A stretch of 38,045 bases of DNA from DATKKK01 sp035542975. Lineage in GTDB: Archaea; Thermoproteota; Bathyarchaeia; Bathyarchaeales; Bathycorpusculaceae. A program made the translations under genes and the position numbers. The notes under the pieces are model-generated. The model was not told where the DNA came from, searched no databases, and was given only the letters and a program-made list of their open reading frames with translations. The stretch spans positions 1-38,045 of the forward strand of contig DATKKK010000033.1 in assembly GCA_035542975.1 (NCBI GenBank). Reading direction: 5' to 3'. Shown here in pieces: positions 7,862-15,277 of this stretch (within the stretch, counting starts at the first letter, position 1; each line of letters starts with the position of its first letter).

Positions 7862-8461
7862 ATGTCAAGTGACGATGATTCTTCAGAATGGTTCCGAAAG
7901 AAACGCTATCCGTTCTTCAAAGACTGGGGCTTTGATGACATGGACAAGATTTTTGGGGAAATGGAAAAAATGATGGAAGAAGAATTCAAAAATTTTGCTG
8001 CGCGCATCCCCAAAGACTACGTTAGAGAACGCAAGCTGCCAGACGGAAGAGTTGAACGTGAACTCGGTCCATTCGTGTATGGATACAGCGTCAAAATAGG
8101 CCCTGACGGAAAACCAGAGATAAACGAGTTTGGAAACGTTAAGCAAAGTCGTCTAGGACCCCCCCAGGTGAAGGAAGAACGCGAACCGCTAGTAGACATA
8201 ATTGAAACAAACGGAGAAATACGCATCGTTGCAGAACTGCCGGGCGTGGAGAAGGAAGACATAAAATTGCATGGAACAGAAGACTCTATAACAATAACAG
8301 TGGATAAACCTCAACGTAAATACTATAAAGAGGCCAAACTGCCCGCGAAAGTGAACGTGAAAGAAGCCAAAACGACGTATAAAAACGGAGTTTTGGAGAT
8401 TATACTTCCGAAACTCAAGGATGCGAAGAAGCCTAAGGGTGAACTGATAAACATAGAGTAG
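7862..8461 (+). CDS. Hsp20/alpha-crystallin family small heat-shock protein
   Basis: 199 residues. The alpha-crystallin domain is at about 108-199: PLVDIIETNGEIRIVAELPGVEKEDI, split by a turn, then ITITVDKP, KLPAKVNVKEAKTTYKNGVLEIILPK. The usual A-x-x-x-N-G-V-L signature is present as YKNGVLEI. The N-terminal 105 residues are longer than in most archaeal Hsp20 proteins and include an aromatic, acidic start (WFRKKRYPFFKDWGFDDMDK) and a segment with PDGRVERELGPFVYGYSVKI that appears in a subset of archaeal proteins. It probably acts as an ATP-independent holdase. The C-terminal I-x-I/V motif is weak (LINIE). Confidence 0.93.
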   Translation: MSSDDDSSEWFRKKRYPFFKDWGFDDMDKIFGEMEKMMEEEFKNFAARIPKDYVRERKLPDGRVERELGPFVYGYSVKIGPDGKPEINEFGNVKQSRLGPPQVKEEREPLVDIIETNGEIRIVAELPGVEKEDIKLHGTEDSITITVDKPQRKYYKEAKLPAKVNVKEAKTTYKNGVLEIILPKLKDAKKPKGELINIE

Positions 8462-8515
8462 CCCTTCAGCATTTTCTTTCTCTTGAGGCTTCTTTGGAAG
8501 ACAGTTTGTGCGTTT

Positions 8516-8926
8516 ATGGATGAACTCTCAGAAATTGATGTTCTAAACATCGTCTGTAAAGAGGCAAAAACAGACGGCAAATTAACTGGCAAAAACTTGA
8601 CCAGACTCTATGAAGTTTTCGGTCAACGTTTCACGAGAGCTTTTGAAGCTCTAAAAGAGGGTCGAGTGAAAAAATACGTTTTCAAACCTAGTGGCAGAAT
8701 AGTGTGGATTGTTGTGGGCAAGGAGCGTGATTATCTTCTGATGCCTGAAGCCGAGTTCTGTACGTGCGATGATTTCTATTTTCGGGTTCTGGACAAGAAG
8801 GTTCACCTATGTTACCACCTGATTGCACAAAAGCTAGCTAAAATTTTAGATTGGTATGAGCTTATGGAGGAGCATGACGAGCTTTTTGAGACACTCATGA
8901 GTGAGTGGAAAAAAGCGACTGTTTAA
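8516..8926 (+). CDS. SWIM zinc-finger protein
   Basis: 136 residues from ATG 8516. The SWIM motif C-x-C-x(14)-C-x-H is complete: Cys82, Cys84, Cys99, His101 (FCTCDDFYF ... VHLCYHLIAQKLA). The N-terminal half is helical and may bind nucleic acid. In eukaryotes the SWIM protein Sws1 partners Rad51 paralogs, and archaeal SWIM proteins of this size have been linked to recombination; that role is only suggested here. An upstream in-frame TTG (8483) would add 11 residues not typical of a start. A TATA-like TTTAAATAT overlaps its stop and serves the next tiny gene. Confidence 0.85.
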   Translation: MDELSEIDVLNIVCKEAKTDGKLTGKNLTRLYEVFGQRFTRAFEALKEGRVKKYVFKPSGRIVWIVVGKERDYLLMPEAEFCTCDDFYFRVLDKKVHLCYHLIAQKLAKILDWYELMEEHDELFETLMSEWKKATV

Positions 8927-8972
8927 ATATTTCAACTTGAAAATATGATGAGTAATAAGGAGATAATTACCC

Positions 8973-9089
8973 ATGGATATAGCCTCATACTTCACACTCC
9001 TCGAATACATTCTCATGAGTTCAACGTTCGTAGTGCTTATCTTATTATTTCTTTACTCGTTTTTTAGCAAAGAAGAAGAGACAAGCTGA
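8973..9089 (+). CDS. 38-residue single-span membrane protein
   Basis: ATG 8973 is preceded by AAGGAG at 8957-8962 and by a TATA-like box at about 8921-8930, a full set of expression signals. The product starts MDIASYFTLLEYIL, has one hydrophobic span (VVLILLFLYSFF) and ends in a short acidic tail (SKEEETS). The gene is followed by CCCTTTTTTAG, a plausible U-tract terminator at 9102-9108. The function is unknown. An overlapping frame at 8945 is less likely because it lacks the ribosome site. Confidence 0.55.
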   Translation: MDIASYFTLLEYILMSSTFVVLILLFLYSFFSKEEETS

Positions 9090-9205
9090 AAGCGTTTACC
9101 GCCCTTTTTTAGTAACGATAGTTTTTGCGTGTCTAAAAAGCAACGCTTAATTATCAACGACACATTTTCTTACAGAAACAAAGTCAGAAATGGAGAGAAA
9201 AACAA

Positions 9206-9859
9206 GTGAACATGATTATTTTTGGTGCGCCAGGCTCAGGAAAGGGCACTTATGCTTCTCGGCTGCATTCGAAGCTAGATGTTGACGTGATTTCCATGGG
9301 CGATATTTTCCGAGAAATATTGAAGGAAGAGACGCCGTTGGGCAGGAAGGTTAAGGGGTACGTGGAGAAAGGGTTGTTGGTTCCTGACGACGTTGTGGTT
9401 GACGTGTTGAAACAGCGTTTAGCTAAGGTTCCGCGTGGCAAAGGGTTTATTCTTGATGGGTATCCGAGGACTGTTGAGCAGGCAGAAGCTTTGGAGAAGG
9501 TTGTTAAGATAGATGTTATTGTTCAGTTGTTGGTGCCTGAATGGATTATTGTTGAGCGTTTGTCGACGCGTAGGATTTGTAAGAACTGCGGTGAGGTCTA
9601 TAATGTGCGCTATTTGAAGCCCAAGGTGGACATGGTTTGCGACAAATGCGGTGGTCCTCTGTACCAGCGTTCAGATGACACTGCCGAGGTCATAAAAGAC
9701 CGAATTAAAGTTTATGAACGCCAAACTCAGCCGCTTTTGCACTTTTTTGAGGAAAGAAAGATTCCTTTCGTGAAGTTTGAATGTGATAAATTGGACATGC
9801 CGCCCGAAGTAGGAGTAGAAGAAATCCTGAAAGGTTTAAAACGCCTGAAACCCACGTAA
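9206..9859 (+). CDS. adk: Adenylate kinase with zinc-type LID
   Basis: 217 residues, the usual length of the long, LID-containing form. The P-loop GAPGSGKGT is at 7-15, the NMP-binding region has GDIFRE, and FILDGYPRT is at 81-89. The LID carries four cysteines (125, 128, 145, 148: CKNCG ... CDKCG), so it should bind structural zinc. It converts ATP plus AMP to two ADP in the cytoplasm. This is the bacterial-type trimming rather than the short archaeal AdkA type. GTG 9206 is favoured because GGAG stands 10 nt upstream; ATG 9212 is the alternative. Confidence 0.95.
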   Translation: MNMIIFGAPGSGKGTYASRLHSKLDVDVISMGDIFREILKEETPLGRKVKGYVEKGLLVPDDVVVDVLKQRLAKVPRGKGFILDGYPRTVEQAEALEKVVKIDVIVQLLVPEWIIVERLSTRRICKNCGEVYNVRYLKPKVDMVCDKCGGPLYQRSDDTAEVIKDRIKVYERQTQPLLHFFEERKIPFVKFECDKLDMPPEVGVEEILKGLKRLKPT

Positions 9860-9869
9860 AACCTCCGCC

Positions 9870-9876
9870 TTTTTTT
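9870..9876 (+). terminator. U-tract terminator after adenylate kinase
   Basis: Seven consecutive T follow the adk stop by about ten bases, preceded by CCTCCGCC. This fits archaeal intrinsic termination at a U-tract without a strong hairpin. Confidence 0.45.
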
Positions 9877-9923
9877 ATCTACTTGCAGTTTTAGACCGAA
9901 TTTTCGAATTTCTCGGTGACAAG

Positions 9924-9931
9924 CTTTATAG
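9924..9931 (+). promoter_or_regulatory. TATA box of the RPA-like gene
   Basis: CTTTATAG with purine-rich AAG just upstream. The expected transcript start, near 9954, lies about 15 nt before the ATG at 9970, so the mRNA is nearly leaderless. Confidence 0.55.
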
Positions 9932-9969
9932 TGTTAACGTTCTAACATTCTCAGCGGTATTGACGCTGA

Positions 9970-11130
9970 ATGACGAATGAAGATATGATCGAGCAAATCC
10001 TTTCAACAAATCAGAAGGTTTCTAGGGAAGAGCTTCTGGAAAAGCTGGAAAAGGAAAAAAGGAAAACTGGCGGCTTTATTTCTGATGAGACTCTTCTGCG
10101 CGTGATCGGAGTTGAGTTTGGTGTTGTGTTCTCTTCTATTGAAACAGCAGTACCTGCTCTCTTGATATGCGATCTTATTTCTGGCTTGTATGATGTGACG
10201 GTTACTGGGCGAGTGGTCGCGGTTTTTTCGCCGAGAGCTTTTAACGGGAAAAGAAGTGGTAAATTTGCGAGTATGCTTGTTGCTGATGAGAGTGGGCTTC
10301 TGCGGATTGTTCTGTGGAATCATCAAACTAGTCTTGTTGAATCGGATAAGGTAGTGGTTGGGCAGGTAATCCGTTTTTCTCACGGATACACCAGAGAAGA
10401 CAGTAGCGGGAAGGTTGAGCTGCATGTAGGAGCGAAATGTGAAATCGAAATCAACCCAAGTAACATTCAAGCGAGTGACTATCCGTCGATAGACCGATTT
10501 CTGAAGAAGATTAATGAGATAGTCTATGACGGCAAGAACGGGAAAGTAAACACGGCGGGCATCGTGAAGAGGTTGTTTTCGGCTTCTACTTTTGAAAGGC
10601 AGGATTTGAGCTCAGGGAGGGTCATGCGGTTCAGTTTGGCTGATGAGACGGGTGAAATAGCCGTGGTTTCGTGGAATGAGAAGGTAGAGGAGCTTGAAAA
10701 AACGTTGAGGAGTGGCGTTGGGTTGCGGCTTGTGGGTGCGAGAGTGAAGAGGACGATGGATGGAGGGTTGGAGTTGCATGTTGATGGTGGAACGTACGTG
10801 GAGACGGTTGTGCCTGAGGAGAAGTTTTTGAGAATAGCGGATTTGAAAGAAGGAATGAACCACGTCAATCTGCAGGGCGAAGTGGTTGCGAAGCCTGTTG
10901 TTAGAGAAGTAAAAACCGCGAAAGATGAACGTGTAAAGCTTGCTAGTTTTGAGTTAAAAGACGAGACGGGCAGAATATGGTTTTCAGCGTGGCGGGCACA
11001 AACAAGCGCTGTGAGCAACTTGAAATTAGGAGACAAGATAGCCATAAGAAACGCTTACGCAAAGAAGGGCTTTGGAGAGCATCTGGAGATTTCGACAAAA
11101 GAAGCGACATCAATAATCGTGATTTCATAA
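9970..11130 (+). CDS. RPA-like single-stranded DNA-binding protein, three OB folds
   Basis: 386 residues. Three OB-fold repeats share a pattern of a strand, a variable loop and an F-x-x-(L/V)-x-D-E-(T/S)-G-x-(I/L) core: about 75-160 (FASMLVADESGLLRIVLWN), 195-275 (MRFSLADETGEIAVVSWN) and 298-382 (LASFELKDETGRIWFSAWR). The conserved aromatic-Trp at the end of each repeat contacts ssDNA in RPA family members. A short helical N-terminus precedes them. No zinc finger is present, unlike many euryarchaeal RPA41 proteins. It likely coats ssDNA in replication and repair. It has its own promoter and is followed by a tRNA on the other strand. Confidence 0.88.
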   Translation: MTNEDMIEQILSTNQKVSREELLEKLEKEKRKTGGFISDETLLRVIGVEFGVVFSSIETAVPALLICDLISGLYDVTVTGRVVAVFSPRAFNGKRSGKFASMLVADESGLLRIVLWNHQTSLVESDKVVVGQVIRFSHGYTREDSSGKVELHVGAKCEIEINPSNIQASDYPSIDRFLKKINEIVYDGKNGKVNTAGIVKRLFSASTFERQDLSSGRVMRFSLADETGEIAVVSWNEKVEELEKTLRSGVGLRLVGARVKRTMDGGLELHVDGGTYVETVVPEEKFLRIADLKEGMNHVNLQGEVVAKPVVREVKTAKDERVKLASFELKDETGRIWFSAWRAQTSAVSNLKLGDKIAIRNAYAKKGFGEHLEISTKEATSIIVIS

Positions 11131-11143
11131 ACAATTCACTTGG

Positions 11144-11252
11144 TGCCGGGGGCGGGATTCGAGCCCGCGACCTCTGGACAGTTGGGCGTTTGCCCCATTC
11201 GTGTTCTCCAGATTATGAGTCTGGCGCCCAAACCAAGCTAGGCTACCCCGGC
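11144..11252 (-). tRNA. tRNA-Met (CAU) with a probable 34-nt non-canonical intron
   Basis: Read on the minus strand, the acceptor (GCCGGGG/CCCCGGC), D arm (GCCU/GGGC), anticodon arm (CCAGA-CUCAUAA-UCUGG, anticodon CAU) and T arm (GCGGG-CUCGAAU-CCCGC) are complete, with A73 and a genome-encoded CCA at 11141-11143. Between the anticodon stem and the variable loop there are 34 extra bases. Removing them gives a 75-nt tRNA with AGGUC as variable loop, like archaeal elongator tRNA-Met. CAU could also be the Ile2 tRNA, but the acceptor and body favour Met. Confidence 0.88.
11174..11207 (-). other. Putative intron inside tRNA-Met, near position 43/44
   Basis: The insert begins AGAACACG and ends CUGUCCAG on the RNA strand. 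It contains an internal GGGC-AAAC-GCCC hairpin, and its 3' end with the next base (UCCAGA) is perfectly complementary to UCUGGA at the 5' junction. Junction bases are ambiguous by up to three positions because the flanks repeat. The canonical site 37/38 is excluded, since the 3' anticodon strand precedes the insert. I could not fit a strict bulge-helix-bulge. Confidence 0.6.
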
Positions 11253-11321
11253 TCGACGCAATAGTTTCATCTAGTTTTAGAGTGCGCTTGCATATAAAAG
11301 TTAAAAATAGGCGTCAAACAC

Positions 11322-12038
11322 TTAAAGACGAGTTTTTCTTTCCAACCTTGCTACAGTAGACTCTCTTCCAAGGTAGACAACATCCGCCATCCTAACAAAA
11401 AGCCCCGTCTCAACCACGCCTATAACGCTCTTCAACTTGCGTTCCAGTTCTTCGGGTTTGCGTATGAGACCGAAAACCGTGTCTATTATAACGTTGCCGT
11501 TGTCCGTTATGACTGGACCAACCTTCTTAACGGCTTCTCTCATGGTTGGTTTTCCGCCAATCTCCTCCATCTTATGCGTTACAAGAGTAACCGCAAACGG
11601 CAACACTTCAACGGGCACTGGATGATTGTTCTCTCCCAGAATCTTGACTTTCTTGCTTTCATCTGCGATGATTATGTTTTTCTTCGATGCAGAAGCTACA
11701 ATCTTTTCACGGGCAAGTGCTCCTCCCATTCCCTTGATCAAGTTCAGTTCATCATCTACTTGGTCAGCGCCGTCTATCGTCAAATCCAAAGTAGAGTTCT
11801 CTTCTAACGTTGTTATCTGGATTTTATGCTTGACTGCTAACATGAACGCTTGGTAAGACGTTGGAACTGCTAGAAGATGCAGCTCTTCGCGTTTGATTCT
11901 GTTTCCTATCTCTTCAATAGCGTATGCGGCTGTGCTACCGCTGCCTAAGCCGACGACAAAACCGTCTTCTACATGCTTAACCGCTTCAAAAGCAGCGTTC
12001 CTTTTTGCCGTTTCAACCCAATCCTGTTTATTCTTCAA
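11322..12038 (-). CDS. rpiA: Ribose-5-phosphate isomerase A
   Basis: About 238 residues. Family motifs appear in order: VVGLGSGSTAAYAIEE near the N-terminus, TIDGADQVDDELNLIKGMGGALAREKI (read in two parts around NLIKG) with the catalytic acidic residues, DESKKVKILG, and a C-terminal GLFVRMADVVYLG. It interconverts ribose-5-phosphate and ribulose-5-phosphate in the cytoplasm. I chose TTG 12038 (LKNKQDWVETAKR) because archaeal RpiA proteins start close to this point; TTG 12074 would add 12 residues that read like an out-of-frame copy of the upstream gene. It overlaps that gene by 11 nt, implying coupled translation. Confidence 0.93.
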   Translation of the reverse strand: MKNKQDWVETAKRNAAFEAVKHVEDGFVVGLGSGSTAAYAIEEIGNRIKREELHLLAVPTSYQAFMLAVKHKIQITTLEENSTLDLTIDGADQVDDELNLIKGMGGALAREKIVASASKKNIIIADESKKVKILGENNHPVPVEVLPFAVTLVTHKMEEIGGKPTMREAVKKVGPVITDNGNVIIDTVFGLIRKPEELERKLKSVIGVVETGLFVRMADVVYLGRESTVARLERKTRL

Positions 12039-12738
12039 TTTCCATCTGCCCCAGTCTGTCCAAGACTTTTTCAACTTCTTCTCGGATTTCGTCTATTCTT
12101 TTCTCCGCTTCAGTCCTCGGGTTTGGTTTTGCTTGCGTTTGTTTTCTCTTTTTTCTTGCTTTCTCTTCTTCGTCAGGTTTTTCTTCAAGTTCTAGGGGTA
12201 GCTGTACCGATTTTGATGTGGGAATTGTTATTTCTTTTATCGGTTTTACGTCTACTTTTGAGCGTAATTCGTCGATTTTTCCAGTTAACTCGTCGAAGCG
12301 TTCGCTGAACAGCTTCATCAAATCCTCTTGCATGGTCTCAAGTTCATGCAGAGCAACTACCGATTCGTCTTTTGTGATAGCGTCTTTCACCGTCATCATT
12401 CGAGACTTATAGGTTTGTGCGAGTCTTTCTCTTTCTTCTTCGGTTATTTTTCCTTCTGCCTGTGCTTCGTAGAGTCGTCTTATGGCGTCGCTGAGGATTT
12501 CTCTTTCCAAATCTAGTATTCGAAGTTCTTCTTTGGCGTGAAAAGCATCCTCTTTCGGAACGCTTTTGAGTATTTTGAACGGTAAACCTGATAGCTCCGT
12601 TGGCGTTTTCTCTTTTTCTTCAGGTATTTTTTCTTCTTTTTCTTTTCCACGCCTTCGGATGACAAAAAAAGCTATGATGCCAGCGAGAATCACCACTACT
12701 GTGATTGACGCGTACGTTAGGGGATCATCAAAAGCCAC
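12028..12738 (-). CDS. Membrane-anchored coiled-coil protein
   Basis: 236 residues. A short exterior N-terminus is followed by one membrane helix (ASITVVVILAGIIAFFVI, about 11-29) and a basic stop (RRRGKEK). Residues 60-165 are long helices with heptads (ILDLEREILSDAIRRLYEAQ; LFSERFDELTGKIDELRSKV), then a charged linker and a C-terminal helix (EAEKRIDEIREEVEKVLDRL). The segment LYEAQAEGKITEEERERLAQ resembles SHOCT-like short helical repeats. I do not recognise a family. It shares an operon with rpiA, though no functional link is evident. Confidence 0.82.
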   Translation of the reverse strand: MAFDDPLTYASITVVVILAGIIAFFVIRRRGKEKEEKIPEEKEKTPTELSGLPFKILKSVPKEDAFHAKEELRILDLEREILSDAIRRLYEAQAEGKITEEERERLAQTYKSRMMTVKDAITKDESVVALHELETMQEDLMKLFSERFDELTGKIDELRSKVDVKPIKEITIPTSKSVQLPLELEEKPDEEEKARKKRKQTQAKPNPRTEAEKRIDEIREEVEKVLDRLGQMEIEE

Positions 12739-12775
12739 TGATGAGTTCCCTCTCTATCCTCATTGTCATTTAAGC

Positions 12776-12791
12776 ATATATAAATTATATA
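12776..12791 (-). promoter_or_regulatory. TATA region for the coiled-coil/rpiA operon
   Basis: A 16-nt run of alternating A and T (ATATATAAATTATATA) sits about 40 nt before the ATG at 12738 on the minus strand, placing the transcript start near 12757. It is nearly palindromic, so it could also bind TBP facing the plus strand, though nothing obvious starts there. Confidence 0.55.
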
Positions 12792-12835
12792 ATCGAACTT
12801 TTACAGAAGAATTCGCACACAATCGCCGATTTTTT

Positions 12836-12985
12836 CTAGCTTCTTAATCGTTCCGAAACTCGGTTTTCAATCGCTCTGTTAAACTTTCGCATCGCCAAGT
12901 AAGCCATAAGCCTCTTCTTCAACGCAAGCAATCTGCACAATTCAAAAATATTTTCTAACGAGGGAAAGGAATGATAGGCATTCAA
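12836..12985 (-). CDS. Possible 49-residue basic protein
   Basis: An open frame from TTG 12985 encodes MNAYHSFPSLENIFELC followed by an amphipathic, basic helix (LALKKRLMAYLAMRKFNRAI) and ends ENRVSERLRS. The amino-acid mix looks protein-like, and it fills an otherwise empty interval of about 350 nt between divergent genes. There is no convincing ribosome site, so this is tentative. The rest of 12739-13088 holds only promoters. Confidence 0.3.
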   Translation of the reverse strand: MNAYHSFPSLENIFELCRLLALKKRLMAYLAMRKFNRAIENRVSERLRS

Positions 12986-13088
12986 AAGAGAATAAATGTC
13001 TTTTTATTATAGAAGAAGAGGGCAATGGCATGCTTTCTACATTTCATCTCGAAAACGATTTATTAATAAACTTTATAAGAACGACAAT

Positions 13089-13451
13089 ATGGCAACATCA
13101 AAAAAACAATTCAAAACTGTGGATGAATATATTGCTACATTTCCCGAAAATGTTAAAAATATTTTGGAAAAACTTAGACGAGTAATTAGAGAATCAGCAC
13201 CTAAAGCTGAAGAGACAATAAGCTATGGAATACCCACATTTGACCTCAATTGCCGGCACTTGGTGCATTTCGCGGCATACAAGAATCATGTTGGCTTTTA
13301 TCCCACTTCATCAGGGATTAAAGCTTTCAAAAAAGAGTTATCTCCCTTTAAAACAAGCAGAGGGACTGTCCAATTTCCATTAAATAAGCCCATTCCCTTT
13401 GATTTAGTTAAGAAAATCGTAAGATTTAGAGTAAGAGAGAATGAGAAATAG
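13089..13451 (+). CDS. DUF1801 / YdhG-like protein
   Basis: 120 residues from ATG 13089. The family pattern is clear: VDEYIATFPENVKNILEKLR at the start, then ETISYGIPTFDLNCRHLVHF, FYPTSSGIKAFKKEL, and GTVQFPLNKPIPFDLVKKIV. Members have an SH3-like/frataxin-related fold and were described as iron chaperones in Bacillus, but the function here is unproven. A TATA-like TTTATTAATAA at 13052-13062 supports the ATG at 13089; extending to GTG or TTG starts at 12996 would run through the promoter. Confidence 0.88.
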   Translation: MATSKKQFKTVDEYIATFPENVKNILEKLRRVIRESAPKAEETISYGIPTFDLNCRHLVHFAAYKNHVGFYPTSSGIKAFKKELSPFKTSRGTVQFPLNKPIPFDLVKKIVRFRVRENEK

Positions 13452-13545
13452 GCTTTTCAAGCTCAAACAGACAATAGAAACCTTTTGGAAAGCATGATCC
13501 AAGTTCGATTGATGGCGTTATAATGGCCAAAAAGAGCAAATATGG

Positions 13546-13620
13546 AGCCTCGGGCGGGATTTGAACCCGCGACCCCCGCCTTACCAAGGCGAAGCCCTAA
13601 CCGGGCTAGGCCACCGAGGC
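13546..13620 (-). tRNA. tRNA-Thr (GGU)
   Basis: A complete cloverleaf on the minus strand: acceptor GCCUCGG/CCGAGGC, D arm GCCU/GGGC, anticodon arm UCGCC-UUGGUAA-GGCGG with anticodon GGU and one U-G pair, T arm GCGGG-UUCAAAU-CCCGC. The discriminator is U, as is usual for archaeal tRNA-Thr, and CCA is encoded at 13543-13545. No intron. Confidence 0.95.
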
Positions 13621-13831
13621 AAGCCGTTGCTGTCAGAAAAGAACCGTTCGCAATGAAATTTAGAGCTTTCGGTCGCCTGTTACCTTCGAGTTTGGCTTTA
13701 TCAAGAACCAACTCTAGCTCAACGCTTGTTTATCCAGAATCAGCTTTCAGTATTCTAATCCAAACTACATATTCTCTCTTCATAACCTTATTATTTTTTC
13801 AACCACATGAAGCTGTCATGGTGAACATAGA

Positions 13832-14131
13832 TTGAGCACTTGGCATGAACTTCATGACCTGCAGAAGAAAAAAGCTGAGATGGAATTTCAGTTGCATTCG
13901 CTATCAGAGAAAGAGAGGACATTGGAAGAGAGGGCAAAGATACTGGAAGAGAAGTTGGCAATGCAAGAGCTCGAGGAACATCTCAAGGTTAAGCATAGTT
14001 CTGTGGAAAACTTGGAATCCAAAGTGTTGGGACTAGAAAAAAGGTTGAAAGAGCAGGAAAAGAACCTTGAAACCTTCGTAATAAAGAAGGACGAAGAACA
14101 GCGCCAAACAGCTGAATACTTTCCAGAATAG
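13832..14131 (+). CDS. Small coiled-coil protein
   Basis: 99 residues, almost one continuous charged helix with heptad spacing (HELHDLQKKKAEMEFQLHSL, KERTLEERAKILEEKLAMQE, VENLESKVLGLEKRLKEQEK). The TTG at 13832 is preceded by GGTGA at 13820-13824. An AT-rich TATA-like stretch (TTATTATTTTTT, about 13787-13798) lies upstream at the right distance. No family recognised; probably a structural or oligomeric scaffold, and not a membrane protein. Confidence 0.68.
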   Translation: MSTWHELHDLQKKKAEMEFQLHSLSEKERTLEERAKILEEKLAMQELEEHLKVKHSSVENLESKVLGLEKRLKEQEKNLETFVIKKDEEQRQTAEYFPE

Positions 14132-14364
14132 CAGAAAACACTTAACCACTGTCTGAATAGCCATCATTCTCTGAGCAAAACCACTTTAGCGACCAGCCTC
14201 TTCAAATTCTAAACACAGAACACAATAGACAGCCTGTTCAATATGGAACTTCTGCAGAAACGCTTATGCACGTATTTTTTTTATGGCTACTATGTTTTTC
14301 TAGGCAGCAAAAGAAAAAGCATAAAACAAAAGATTTTAGGACGAGCAAACTAAATGGCTTGCAG

Positions 14365-14450
14365 GCCGGGGTGGCAGAGTGGATAATGCGCAGGCCTTGA
14401 GAGCCTGTGGACCCTCCGGGTCCGCGCGGGTTCGAATCCCACCCCCGGCG
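14365..14450 (+). tRNA. tRNA-Ser (UGA)
   Basis: Class II cloverleaf: acceptor GCCGGGG/CCCCGGC, anticodon arm CAGGC-CUUGAGA-GCCUG with anticodon UGA, long variable arm GGACCC-UCC-GGGUCC, T loop UUCGAAU, discriminator G73 (fits serine) and encoded CCA at 14451-14453. The T stem has one C-A mismatch at 50:64 (GCGGG against CCCAC). Confidence 0.95.
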
Positions 14451-14517
14451 CCAACAAACTAGGCTTAGCGAAATGTTTTTTGACAAGTTTAATATGTTCG
14501 ATTTCGTTTTCTTTATT

Positions 14518-15213
14518 ATGTTTGAGAGTCTCTACATGGAAGCTGATAAGATACTCGTTTCTGATTCGTTGCAGGAGACGCTTTGGCGTCTAGAAGAAGC
14601 GCGCTATGGGTTTAGAAAAAAGTCTGATGATACTGTGCGAGAAGCGTTAGATTGGATTTTGACAAGACAAGGTTTACCTAAATCTTATCTGAACCTGTTT
14701 GCACCAACCGATAAAGACTTCCTTCAAGGGTTGCGCTTGCTGACAGGCGAACTAGTACGATCTGGTGCAGCTTTGCGCCACATTATTGGTGAGGAAACAC
14801 TTAGAACCGCAATTGTTTGGGGGTTAAGATCTTCTCCAACTGTTAAGCAAGCTTTGGAAGGGTTTGATCAGATTCTGGAAAGAGGAGCAAGAAAAACAGG
14901 AACATATTGTTGTCACAATTGTACCATAGCTTTTCTTAGAACATTGGCAGTTGTCAAGCCTAAAGAATGGGACGAAATTCTTGAGAAAGGTATGAACAAA
15001 ATAAGAAAAGCTAGAACAAATGATGGCAAATGGCATAGCTATCCTTTTTACTACACATTGCTGATGCTTTCCGAGTTAAAAACGCCTTTAGCACACGCTG
15101 AACTGAAACATGCAAATAAAACAGCTGAGAGGCTTCTGCAAAGATACAGAGGCGATGACAGAACATCACGTTTCAGAAAATTCGCGCTAGAAGCAACACT
15201 AAACGTCACGTAG
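14518..15213 (+). CDS. All-helical protein of unknown function
   Basis: About 231 residues. The long open frame begins inside the tRNA-Ser gene, so the true start is downstream; a TATA-like TTTAATAT at 14487-14494 points to ATG 14518, with ATG 14536 (MEADKILVSD) as alternative. The protein is helical throughout. A Cys pair (TYCCHNCTIAFLRTL) lies near the middle, and DGKWHSYPFYYTLLMLSEL in the C-terminal third resembles an alpha-alpha toroid repeat as in prenyltransferase-like proteins. That fold guess is weak. It has no obvious operon partner. Confidence 0.78.
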   Translation: MFESLYMEADKILVSDSLQETLWRLEEARYGFRKKSDDTVREALDWILTRQGLPKSYLNLFAPTDKDFLQGLRLLTGELVRSGAALRHIIGEETLRTAIVWGLRSSPTVKQALEGFDQILERGARKTGTYCCHNCTIAFLRTLAVVKPKEWDEILEKGMNKIRKARTNDGKWHSYPFYYTLLMLSELKTPLAHAELKHANKTAERLLQRYRGDDRTSRFRKFALEATLNVT

Positions 15214-15277
15214 AATCGTACTGCGCTAAGAATTGCATCACAAAGAATGAAAAGGAATTTGTCAAAACGTGCAAAAG

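Noticed and set aside
10977..11264. Open frame running from the RPA-like gene through the tRNA-Met
   Set aside because: It is out of frame with a strong gene and translates the tRNA; the product is not protein-like.
12005..12412. Serine- and phenylalanine-rich frames opposite the coiled-coil and rpiA genes
   Set aside because: They are antisense shadows of Glu/Lys-rich coding sequence.
13463..13711. Open frames on both strands through the tRNA-Thr gene
   Set aside because: They arise from the GC-rich tRNA sequence; the encoded text (PRAGFEPATPALPRRS type) is a familiar tRNA translation artefact.
14407..14517. Start of the helical protein inside the tRNA-Ser gene
   Set aside because: The frame is open through the tRNA by chance; a TATA-like box at 14487-14494 puts the transcript after it, so a start at 14518 or 14536 is preferred.
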